Origin: Lonepinella sp051851555
GTDB lineage: Bacteria; Pseudomonadota; Gammaproteobacteria; Enterobacterales; Pasteurellaceae
DNA length: 64,000 nucleotides
Assembly: GCF_051851555.1 (NCBI RefSeq)
Contig: NZ_JBPDVH010000002.1
Coordinates: 248,001-312,000, forward strand
Reading direction: 5' to 3'
Shown here: positions 41,614 through 48,970 of the stretch, piece after piece
How positions within the stretch are numbered: the first letter of the stretch is position 1
Layout of the letters: every line of letters begins with the position of its first letter
The notes under the pieces: model-generated
What the model was told of the DNA's origin: nothing
Database searches by the model: none
The model's input: only the letters and a program-made list of their open reading frames with translations
Position numbers and translations under genes: made by a program

Positions 41614-42717
41614 ATGAAAAAATTACTTTTAACCACCGCACTTTTAAGCAGTGCATTCTTCGCTCAAGCACAAAGTGTGCCAAATCCTAACACTACCACA
41701 CATACCTATGAAATGACCCAAACCTATCAGGTGAATGTACCGCAAGGTTCTAAAGGCGAAACCAAGTTGTGGGTGCCGTTGCCGTTTAATTCAGATTATC
41801 AAACGGTGCAATCAATTGAATTTGACGGCAATTTCAAGCAAGCCTATATTACCGAAAATAACCAATATGGTGCCAAAACCCTGTATGCGAATTGGGACGA
41901 AAAGGCAGAAAAACGAGATTTAACCGTTAAATTATTGGTGCAGACGCAAGATCGTGAACCCATGGTTCAAGGCTTATTAAAAGACTATCAAGCCCCTGAA
42001 AAAATTGAATATTCGGTGGATGTGCAACAATATTTAAAGCCGACCCAACATATTAAAACAGATGGCGTGGTAAAAGCATTTGCCGATAAAATTGTGGGCA
42101 AAGAAACCAATCCATTAAAACAAGCAAAATTAATTCATGATTGGATCGTGAATAATATGGAACGTGATAACTCCGTATTAGGTTGCGGTGATGGTGATGT
42201 AGAAAAAATGCTCACTACTGGCGTATTAAAAGGCAAATGTACGGACATTAATTCGGTATTTGTGGCATTAGCTCGTGCTGCCGGTATTCCAGCGCGTGAA
42301 ATTTTTGGTATTCGTTTAGGTCAAGCGGTGAAAATGGGCGAATATTCCAAATCGGCTTTTGGCGGTGCGAAAGATAAAGTGGCGAATGAAAATGGCGGTC
42401 AACATTGCCGTGCGGAATTTTATTTAGCCGGTTTCGGTTGGGTGCCTGTGGATTCTGCGGATGTGGCAAAATACCGTTTAACCGAGAAAAAAGCCGTAGA
42501 TGATAAAGACACCCAAGCCGTGGCAAACTACTTATTCGGCAACTGGGAAGCCAACTGGATCGGCTTTAATCACGCTCGTGATTTCAACCTTTACCCAACG
42601 CCAGAACTCGCCCCAATTAATAACTTCGGCTATCCTTACGCAGAAGTGGGTGGCGATCCGTTAAATTCTTATGATGCCAAATCCTTCGGTTATGAGTTTA
42701 TCTCAAAAGAACTATAA
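41614..42717 (+). CDS. Exported transglutaminase-like domain protein
   Basis: 367 residues from ATG 41614, after AACAGGAAATCT. Signal peptide MKKLLLTTALLSSAFFAQAQ. The thiol-hydrolase core has C in GVLKGKCTDINSVFVALAR, H in GGQHCRAEFY and D in WVPVDSADVAKY, the transglutaminase/arylamine-type triad. Bacterial members are mostly peptidases or amidases of unknown substrate. Its 3' end overlaps merT by 26 bases. The same neighbour set occurs in H. influenzae, suggesting a shared role in the cell envelope or metal response. Confidence 0.8.
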   Translation: MKKLLLTTALLSSAFFAQAQSVPNPNTTTHTYEMTQTYQVNVPQGSKGETKLWVPLPFNSDYQTVQSIEFDGNFKQAYITENNQYGAKTLYANWDEKAEKRDLTVKLLVQTQDREPMVQGLLKDYQAPEKIEYSVDVQQYLKPTQHIKTDGVVKAFADKIVGKETNPLKQAKLIHDWIVNNMERDNSVLGCGDGDVEKMLTTGVLKGKCTDINSVFVALARAAGIPAREIFGIRLGQAVKMGEYSKSAFGGAKDKVANENGGQHCRAEFYLAGFGWVPVDSADVAKYRLTEKKAVDDKDTQAVANYLFGNWEANWIGFNHARDFNLYPTPELAPINNFGYPYAEVGGDPLNSYDAKSFGYEFISKEL

Positions 42718-43054
42718 TCCGTCCTTTTGGACAGCCTGTGTCACGGCACTGATCGCTGCCGTGACCTCTAGCCTGTGCTGCATTGCCCCCTTGATTTATT
42801 TGATTTTCGGGGTGTCATCTACTTGGCTAATTGGCTTAAATCAACTGGACTGGTTACGCATGCCCATGCTGATTTTATCCTTGGGGGCGTTTGGTTATGG
42901 ATTTTGGTTATTGGTCTTTTCCAAAAAGATTATTTGCACGAAATACTTATCTCGGAAAGCGTTATTATGGGGTTACTGGATTTTATTTATGTTCATTATT
43001 TTCTTGTTAAGCTACCCTACGCTATTGCCGTTAATCTTGGAGTATGTTGAATGA
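42692..43054 (+). CDS. merT: MerT-like inner-membrane metal transporter
   Basis: 120 residues from ATG 42692 (an ATG 21 bases earlier is also in frame). The MerT signature cysteine pair lies in the first membrane helix, ALIAAVTSSLCCIAPLIYLI, and a further C in KKIICTKYL. Three membrane segments are clear. Classic MerT takes Hg(II) from MerP into the cytoplasm for MerA, but there is no merA or merR here, so the metal may differ. Overlaps the transglutaminase gene and merP (ATGA overlap of 4). Confidence 0.85.
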   Translation: MSLSQKNYNPSFWTACVTALIAAVTSSLCCIAPLIYLIFGVSSTWLIGLNQLDWLRMPMLILSLGAFGYGFWLLVFSKKIICTKYLSRKALLWGYWILFMFIIFLLSYPTLLPLILEYVE

Positions 43055-43323
43055 AAAAATGGGTCATATTGTTGCTCGGTTGTTTGTTTTCAGCGTTGAG
43101 TTTCGCTGCGGAAAAACATGTCACCTTGCATATTGAAGAAATGAACTGTCAACTTTGTGTGTATTTAGTCAATAAAGAATTGCGAGCTATTGACGGCGTG
43201 ATTTCCACCAAAGGCAATTTTAATGATCGGTTGGTGAAGATTGTGGCGGAAGAAAAAGTGACAAACGAACAGCTCATTCAAGCGATTGACAAGTTACATT
43301 ATCATACCATTGTGAAAAATTAG
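43051..43323 (+). CDS. merP: MerP-like periplasmic heavy-metal-binding protein
   Basis: 90 residues: signal peptide MKKWVILLLGCLFSALSFAA, then one HMA domain with EEMNCQLCVYLVNKEL, where the two cysteines of M-x-C-x-x-C bind metal. It would capture metal in the periplasm and hand it to MerT. The 4-base overlap with merT implies coupled translation. The operon ends at the GC-rich hairpin just downstream. Confidence 0.87.
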   Translation: MKKWVILLLGCLFSALSFAAEKHVTLHIEEMNCQLCVYLVNKELRAIDGVISTKGNFNDRLVKIVAEEKVTNEQLIQAIDKLHYHTIVKN

Positions 43324-43346
43324 GGGCGATATATTCGCCCCCCCCC
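43323..43346. terminator. GC hairpin and C9 tract between merP and the ABC transporter genes
   Basis: GGGGCG (43324-43329) pairs with CGCCCC after ATATATT. The arm runs into nine C (43338-43346). Resembles the short intergenic repeat at 51563-51590. Both flanking genes end here, so it is probably a two-way terminator. Confidence 0.5.
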
Positions 43347-43353
43347 ACTCACC

Positions 43354-44376
43354 TTATTGAATAGGATTTGCCCCTTTCAAAATCTGCTCTGCATTTTCCT
43401 TACTCAGATCGTAATCGTAGTATTTTTTATAAAATTGTTGGGTTCTTGCCACCAGATCAATATCTTCAAATAAGGTAGGGTGCAATAACTTCGCTACCCA
43501 TAAAATTTGCAAGGCCTCTTCAGCACTGTAACGATCCCAAGGGAATGTGCCGGTTGGATTTACAAAAACGTGATTATTTTTCACCGCACTTACGCTCGCC
43601 CACAAGGGATCTTGTTTAATTTGCTCCACCGCTTTATCTGCGTTTTGACTGCCCACAATCACCACATCAGGATTGGCTTTTAGCACATCTTCTACACTCA
43701 CTTCCACCAAATTAGCTTGATCTTCAAAGGCATTACGGCCACCACCGAGTTTGACCCATTCGCCAATAATCGAACGACCGCCGTCAATTTTATATAAATT
43801 TGAGCCGTTGGAAATGTGGATCACCGTAGGGCGTTTTTCCTGTGGCACATCTTTTAAACGCTCACTCACTAACGCAATATTCGCCTCTAATTCTTTGATG
43901 TAATCTTCCGCAATAGTTGGAGCCTTATCACCCAACACATCAGCGGTAATACGTACGGTGTTTTTTAGGCCATCAAAATTCTGAAAACCAATTAACAACG
44001 CCTTTAAACCGGCCTTTTCTACTTCTTCTTGAGCGGGTTTATTGGACACCAACACCACATCAGGTTTTGCCGCAATAAGTTCTTCTAATTGCGTGCTGTT
44101 TTGGCTGTTAATGGCAGGGACGTTTTTAATATTGGGATAGACCAAATTAAACCATGGATTTGATTTAATAATGTTCGTCGTGCCGACTAATTTATCCGCA
44201 CCGCCAAGCAACAACACCACTTGATTGTTGGCATGCCATAAATCCACGACACGCTCCACTTGATCGGGGATTTCTACGCTTTTCCCTTTGACGTCCGTAA
44301 TGGTTTTCGCCAAAGCAAAGTTCGCCGTTAAGCTAAGGGAAAGTGCGATGGCAAGTAGCCATTTTTTTAATTTCAT
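43354..44376 (-). CDS. Siderophore/metal-type ABC transporter periplasmic binding protein
   Basis: 340 residues: signal peptide MKLKKWLLAIALSLSLTANFALA, then a BtuF/FhuD-like two-lobed fold (ITDVKGKSVEIPDQVERVVDL; LEELIAAKPDVVLVSNKP; DVLKANPDVVIVGSQNADKA). Conserved-looking surface tyrosine and tryptophan residues cluster in GTFPWDRYSAEEALQILW. Ligand could be an iron-siderophore, haem or a metal complex; adjacency to a FepA-like receptor favours a siderophore. Last gene of the three-gene transport operon. Confidence 0.82.
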   Translation of the reverse strand: MKLKKWLLAIALSLSLTANFALAKTITDVKGKSVEIPDQVERVVDLWHANNQVVLLLGGADKLVGTTNIIKSNPWFNLVYPNIKNVPAINSQNSTQLEELIAAKPDVVLVSNKPAQEEVEKAGLKALLIGFQNFDGLKNTVRITADVLGDKAPTIAEDYIKELEANIALVSERLKDVPQEKRPTVIHISNGSNLYKIDGGRSIIGEWVKLGGGRNAFEDQANLVEVSVEDVLKANPDVVIVGSQNADKAVEQIKQDPLWASVSAVKNNHVFVNPTGTFPWDRYSAEEALQILWVAKLLHPTLFEDIDLVARTQQFYKKYYDYDLSKENAEQILKGANPIQ

Positions 44377-44387
44377 GTTTATTCCTT

Positions 44388-45176
44388 TTAGATTGATTTA
44401 ATTGCACAAATTTTTCGATTGAGTTCCGCCACATCCACCATTCGCAAATCCGTTTGGTAAAGTGCAGTGAGATTTTTTTCCGTAATAATATCAAGGGTTT
44501 TACCCACTTGTAGCTTGCCTTGAGCAGTTAAAATGGCCACTAAGCTGTCGGGTAGTTTGCTTTGTAATAACATAGGATGATCGGGGTTGTGGGTGGTCAT
44601 AATAATTGAAAATCCCTGTTCGGCTAATTCTCGAATTAAGGTTAAGGTTTTAAACACATTGCCATAATCCAGTGCCGAAGTCGGTTCATCAAATAAAATC
44701 AACTGCGGTTGTTGTACCAGAATTTTGGCGATATTAACTAACTGTTTCTGACCGCCACTCAACTGCATATAGATTTTGTCGCTTAAATGCGAAATCCCTA
44801 ATTTTGCTAAGGCGTCATCCACCAAAGTAAAATCTTGTTCGCTCGGTTGATCGAATAAACTCAAATGCACCGCTCGCCCGAGAACCACATAATCACGCAC
44901 GGTATATTGATAAGTTTCGGGTGGCTGCTGCGAGACATAGGCAATGTGTTTAGCAATTTCCTTGTGGCTTAATTCGGCAAGATTATGATTATTCAATAAA
45001 ATTTCACCGCACTTGGGTTGCAACAGTCCGGCAATACAGTTCAATAAAGTGGATTTTCCTGTGCCGTTCGCCCCAAGAATAGTGAGTAATTCCCCTTGCT
45101 TTACCTGCAAATTGATATTTTCTAACAAGCTCGCCTGTTTGGCATGATGAAAGGATAAGTTTTTAATTTTTAACAT
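44388..45176 (-). CDS. ABC transporter ATP-binding protein (FecE/FepC type)
   Basis: 262 residues. Walker A ILGANGTGKSTLLNCIAG, Q-loop AYVSQQPPE, signature YMQLSGGQKQLVNIAKIL, Walker B LILFDEPTSALDYGN, and switch histidine MTTHNPDHP are intact. The sequence is of the iron-chelate importer class. It lies between the permease (13 bases) and the binding protein (11 bases), forming one operon. Confidence 0.92.
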   Translation of the reverse strand: MLKIKNLSFHHAKQASLLENINLQVKQGELLTILGANGTGKSTLLNCIAGLLQPKCGEILLNNHNLAELSHKEIAKHIAYVSQQPPETYQYTVRDYVVLGRAVHLSLFDQPSEQDFTLVDDALAKLGISHLSDKIYMQLSGGQKQLVNIAKILVQQPQLILFDEPTSALDYGNVFKTLTLIRELAEQGFSIIMTTHNPDHPMLLQSKLPDSLVAILTAQGKLQVGKTLDIITEKNLTALYQTDLRMVDVAELNRKICAIKSI

Positions 45177-45189
45177 TTTTACACCGCAC

Positions 45190-46173
45190 TTATTTCACCA
45201 TTCGCTGTTTCACCAGCACCCACGCAAAGAAAGGGGCCCCGATAAAGCCGGTTAAAATCCCCAGTGGAATTTCTTCCGTATAAAGATTTCTCGCCAAGGT
45301 ATCGATCAATAACAGGAAGATTGCCCCAATTAAGGCGGCTAACGGCAAGGTTTTAATATTATCATCCCCAATTAACAACCGTGCTAAATGGGGAATAACC
45401 AAGCCAATCCAACCAATCGTACCACTTAAACACACGGCTGAAGCGGTGAGCAAGGTGGAACATAAAATCATTAAGTTACGTTCCATTTTAATGTTCACGC
45501 CAATCAGTTTAGCTTGTTGCTCGCCCAAAGAAAGCAAATTAATTCGCCAACGGAGCAATAATAACACCAAGGCAGTGATGATCATCACTGGCGAAAAGGC
45601 GGTGAGATTTTTGAAATTGGATTTGGTTAAGCTCCCCATTGACCAATAGACAATATCCGCTAACTGGGTTTCAGGGTCAGCTAAATATTTGATTAACCCT
45701 AGGCTTGCCCCCATAAAACCGCCGACGATAATGCCTGATAGCACTAAAATAATCATGCTATCTCGCCGCATTAACAGTGGGACAAGCATGGTGAGCGACA
45801 CCGCAACAACACCACCGATAAAAGCCAAAATTTGAATAGAAAACGATCCTAAGCCGAATAAAATGGCGACAGATGCCCCAATACAAGCTCCCTCTGATAC
45901 GCCTAAAATATCCGGCGATACCAACGGATTTTTAAACACGCCTTGATAGGTCACCCCCGCAATGGCCAGTCCTGCACCGACTAAAAGTGCGGTTAAAATT
46001 CGCGGTAATCTTAGGATTAAGATCACGTTATTTTCCACTGCATTGGGGTTATTGCCAAGCAAAGTATTCATCACATTTTCTAGTGGAATGTGCATTCGCC
46101 CCAGAGAAAGGGAAATTAATACGCCGAGCAACATCAGGCAAAGTAAGAAAAAAAGCGAGAAACGGTATTTCAT
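45190..46173 (-). CDS. ABC transporter permease (FecCD family)
   Basis: 327 residues with about ten membrane helices and the FecCD patterns RLPRILTALLVGAGLAIAG, GVTYQGVFKNPLVSPDILGV and GLVIPHLARLLIGDD. It forms the inner-membrane channel of a type II importer. First gene of the operon, transcribed away from the TonB-dependent receptor. Its start is 13 bases past one copy of the mirrored 15-base motif. Confidence 0.92.
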   Translation of the reverse strand: MKYRFSLFFLLCLMLLGVLISLSLGRMHIPLENVMNTLLGNNPNAVENNVILILRLPRILTALLVGAGLAIAGVTYQGVFKNPLVSPDILGVSEGACIGASVAILFGLGSFSIQILAFIGGVVAVSLTMLVPLLMRRDSMIILVLSGIIVGGFMGASLGLIKYLADPETQLADIVYWSMGSLTKSNFKNLTAFSPVMIITALVLLLLRWRINLLSLGEQQAKLIGVNIKMERNLMILCSTLLTASAVCLSGTIGWIGLVIPHLARLLIGDDNIKTLPLAALIGAIFLLLIDTLARNLYTEEIPLGILTGFIGAPFFAWVLVKQRMVK

Positions 46174-46186
46174 TTAGTGAATGTCA

Positions 46187-46201
46187 TTAGGTTACATAAT
46201 A
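46187..46201 (-). promoter_or_regulatory. Mirrored 15-base promoter motif, transporter side
   Basis: TTAGGTTACATAATA on plus; on minus it reads TATTATGTAACCTAA, a -10-like TATTAT followed by TAACCTAA, just before the permease start. It matches the motif at 46294-46308 in inverse orientation at 14 of 15 bases. Confidence 0.6.
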
Positions 46202-46293
46202 AAAACAGTTTAACCGATTTAGTCATAAGAATAAACAAACTTTATATATTGATTTACATAAAGAAAAATTGGCGTAAAATACGCTATTTACTC

Positions 46294-46308
46294 TATTATA
46301 TAACCTAA
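46294..46308 (+). promoter_or_regulatory. Mirrored 15-base promoter motif, receptor side
   Basis: TATTATATAACCTAA, a -10-like TATTAT with TAACCTAA after it, 16 bases before the receptor ATG. It is the inverse of the motif at 46187-46201, with one mismatch. Confidence 0.6.
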
Positions 46309-46324
46309 CTAATAAGGATACCTT

Positions 46325-48604
46325 ATGTCTAAATTAGCACTATCAGCTATCAGCCTAGCATTGTTTTCCGCTTACGCAACAGCAGAAACACAACAACTTG
46401 ATGTAATTTCTGTTGTCGCCCAAGATCCAGTTCATTCGGCCACAGCATCACAAGCACAGCAATCCCTCGGCAAAACCACGGTTTCATCACAGGCTATTGA
46501 AAAGCAACCTGCAGTGAATGATGTTGCTGATATTCTTCGTCACCAACCTGGTGTGACCTATAATTCAGGCAGTGCCACTGGGCAATATGGCAATAAACGC
46601 CAAATTGATTTGCGTGGTATGGGCACAGAAAACACCCTGATTTTGATTGATGGCAAACCGGCGACTTCTCGTCAATCGGCTCGTTATGGACGAAATAATG
46701 GACGTAATACACTTGGCGACAGCAAATGGGTGCCGATTGAAGAAATTGACTCCGTTGAAGTAATTCGTGGTACCGAAGCGGCTCGCTATGGCAATGGTGC
46801 CATGGGCGGTGTGGTAAATATTAAAACTAAACCTGTGACGGATAAATTAAAAGGCAGTGTCACTTATAGTTTAAATGTGCCTGAAAATAGTAAATTTGGT
46901 ACGAGTAATCGTGCTACATTTAATTTGAGCGGCCCAATTGTGCAAGATGTATTAGGTTTCCGTTTGTATGGCAGTTGGAATAAAACCAAACAAGATGCAA
47001 TGGATGCTAATCCGCCGATTGTGACTGTTGGACGTAATGGTTCGCCATCCACCACCTATTATGCTGCTCGTGAAGGGGTTCGGAATAAAGATATTGCAGG
47101 GCGTTTAAGCTGGAAAATCACGCCTGATCAAGTCTTAACCTTGGATGCCAGTTACAGCCGTCAAGGGAATTTATATGCAGGTGGCGATACCGAATCGTCT
47201 AGTATTGATGCAACAACCTTAGATATGCAAGGTGCAGAAACCAATCGTGTCTATCGCCAAGTTTATGCACTAACTCACGAAGGAAAATGGTCTTGGGGCG
47301 AAAACAAAACCTATTTCCAATTTGATAAAACGGTGAACAGTCGTTATCCAGTTTATCTTGGTTTCGGTACAGAGGGAACGTGGGAAAATCAAAATTTTGT
47401 TGATAGCAAACTGTATAACTACCGTTTCAACAATGAAATGATTGTACCATTCGAATGGCATGGCGTTCATAAACTCACTATCGGTGTTGATGCAAATCAC
47501 AGCAAATTAAATGACCCAGATTCCACCAGCTATGATTTTGTCAATGATAGCATTGCCTCTATAGGTTCATTAGGTACAATTCCTTGGCTTGCTCAAGGTA
47601 ACCGTGACGGCAACAGCAGTGCGAGTGAATACGGCATTTTTATTGAAGATGTAATTGACTTTAAACAAGGAACCGTCGTCACACCAATGTTGCGTTTTGA
47701 CTATCATACGGTATCAAAATCAAATTGGAGTCCAAGTTTAAATATTAGCCATGATGTGAATCCATATTTAACCTTGAAAGGTGGTTTAGCTCGTGCTTAT
47801 AAAGCCCCCAATTTATATCAATCTAACCCAAATTATGTGTTAACCAACCGTCAAAATAACTGCCCTGTCAATGGTCGAGCGTTAGCCGATGTAGGGTCTT
47901 GTTATACCGTGGGGAATAAAGATCTAAAACCTGAAACCAGTTTTAATAAAGAAATTGGGTTTGAATTACATAATCAAGATGGCTATAAACTCGGTTTAAC
48001 CTATTATCACAATGCGTACCACAATAAAATTGAAGCCGATACCAACGTGTTAGCCACCGTTTATAATCCAGGTTGGAAAGCTGCACGAGTGAGTGAAACA
48101 GCGGGTACTACGGTTTATAAATGGGATAACATTCCTCGTGCCACAGTGGAAGGCTTGGAAGGTTATTTAAATTTACCGTTAGTAACGGATAAACTAGATT
48201 TATCAACCAATTTCACTTACATCCGTAAGAGTCTCAATAAAACCACAGGCAATCCATTGAGCTTAATGCCAAAATATACGATTAGCTCAACGTTAACCTA
48301 TCAAGCGACAGATAATCTTGATTTAGCCACGACTTACACTCGCTACGGCAAACAATTATCTCGTCCAAATGGCGTGCGTTATATGGACTTTAATACTAAC
48401 ACAGGCGATGACAAAACCGTGCAAGAACGTTTGGGTAGCTATGGTGTTTGGGGAGCGAGCGTGGGTTATAAATGGCATGATTTCAGTGTGCGTGCTGGGG
48501 TGAGCAATATTCTTAACAAACGAATTAATGTCACAAGTAGTGCGGCGAGTAAGTCGAATGAGATTGGGCGGGCGTATTATACGACGTTGAAATATTCGTT
48601 TTAA
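46325..48604 (+). CDS. FepA-like TonB-dependent siderophore receptor
   Basis: 759 residues. Signal peptide MSKLALSAISLALFSAYATA, TonB box-like LDVISVVA, plug domain with DLRGMGTENTLILIDGKPAT and RYGNGAMGGVVNIKTK, then a 22-strand barrel ending in TTLKYSF with the required C-terminal aromatic residue. The RQSARYGRNNGRNTLGDSKW stretch parallels FepA, PfeA and BfeA, receptors for catecholate siderophores such as enterobactin. No siderophore synthesis genes are in the window, so use of siderophores made by other bacteria is likely. Divergent from its probable ABC partner. Confidence 0.87.
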   Translation: MSKLALSAISLALFSAYATAETQQLDVISVVAQDPVHSATASQAQQSLGKTTVSSQAIEKQPAVNDVADILRHQPGVTYNSGSATGQYGNKRQIDLRGMGTENTLILIDGKPATSRQSARYGRNNGRNTLGDSKWVPIEEIDSVEVIRGTEAARYGNGAMGGVVNIKTKPVTDKLKGSVTYSLNVPENSKFGTSNRATFNLSGPIVQDVLGFRLYGSWNKTKQDAMDANPPIVTVGRNGSPSTTYYAAREGVRNKDIAGRLSWKITPDQVLTLDASYSRQGNLYAGGDTESSSIDATTLDMQGAETNRVYRQVYALTHEGKWSWGENKTYFQFDKTVNSRYPVYLGFGTEGTWENQNFVDSKLYNYRFNNEMIVPFEWHGVHKLTIGVDANHSKLNDPDSTSYDFVNDSIASIGSLGTIPWLAQGNRDGNSSASEYGIFIEDVIDFKQGTVVTPMLRFDYHTVSKSNWSPSLNISHDVNPYLTLKGGLARAYKAPNLYQSNPNYVLTNRQNNCPVNGRALADVGSCYTVGNKDLKPETSFNKEIGFELHNQDGYKLGLTYYHNAYHNKIEADTNVLATVYNPGWKAARVSETAGTTVYKWDNIPRATVEGLEGYLNLPLVTDKLDLSTNFTYIRKSLNKTTGNPLSLMPKYTISSTLTYQATDNLDLATTYTRYGKQLSRPNGVRYMDFNTNTGDDKTVQERLGSYGVWGASVGYKWHDFSVRAGVSNILNKRINVTSSAASKSNEIGRAYYTTLKYSF

Positions 48605-48800
48605 TTAAATCGGGTTTCGCCACGTTTCCTTACTTTTCTTTGCTTGTGCAAAGAAAAGTAACAAAAGAAACACACCCCGATTTTGCCTTGTTTCCTGAAA
48701 ACGATTTAATTTGCTTAACGTAAAATGGCTGAACTCGCTACGCTCAGACAAACGCCATTTTCCTACAAATTAAATCATTTTCAGGCGGCAAAGACGGGGA
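48605..48800. repeat. Compound palindromic repeat downstream of the receptor gene
   Basis: No gene lies in the 366 bases between the receptor and leuS. First a perfect 14-bp hairpin, TTACTTTTCTTTGC (48630-48643) with GCAAAGAAAAGTAA (48648-48661), within outer arms AATCGGG/CCGATT. Then a long inverted repeat, CCTGAAAA-GATTTAATTTG against CAAATTAAATC-TTTTCAGG (about 48694-48786), enclosing AAAATGGC/GCCATTTT. Then ACGGGGACCCCGT (48793-48805). Confidence 0.75.
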
Positions 48801-48820
48801 CCCCGTTTGGTTACAATAGC

Positions 48821-48867
48821 GTGCGGTGAAAAATCAGAAAGTTTTGATTTTTTTACCGCACTTTTTT
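48821..48867 (+). terminator. Uptake-signal-pair terminator before leuS
   Basis: GTGCGGT-GAAAAATCA pairs with TGATTTTT-ACCGCAC (48855-48861 for the outer arm), followed by TTTTTT. It ends transcripts from the receptor side. Confidence 0.75.
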
Positions 48868-48924
48868 ACTGTTCATTTTCCCCGTTTTCCGCTATTCTAT
48901 TAGGCATTTTCCAAATTAACAGAA

Positions 48925-48949
48925 ACCGCTAAAACGGCGGTGATTTTTT
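48925..48949 (+). terminator. Weak hairpin and T6 in the leuS leader
   Basis: ACCGC (48925-48929) pairs with GCGGT (48937-48941), then GATTTTTT. It lies 22 bases before the leuS start and could act as an attenuator; the stem is short. Confidence 0.3.
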
Positions 48950-48970
48950 CAGAAATTTTAAGGTAAAACT

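Noticed and set aside
43338..43346. C9 tract as a phase-variation switch
   Set aside because: It lies between the stops of two convergent genes and cannot shift any reading frame or promoter seen here.
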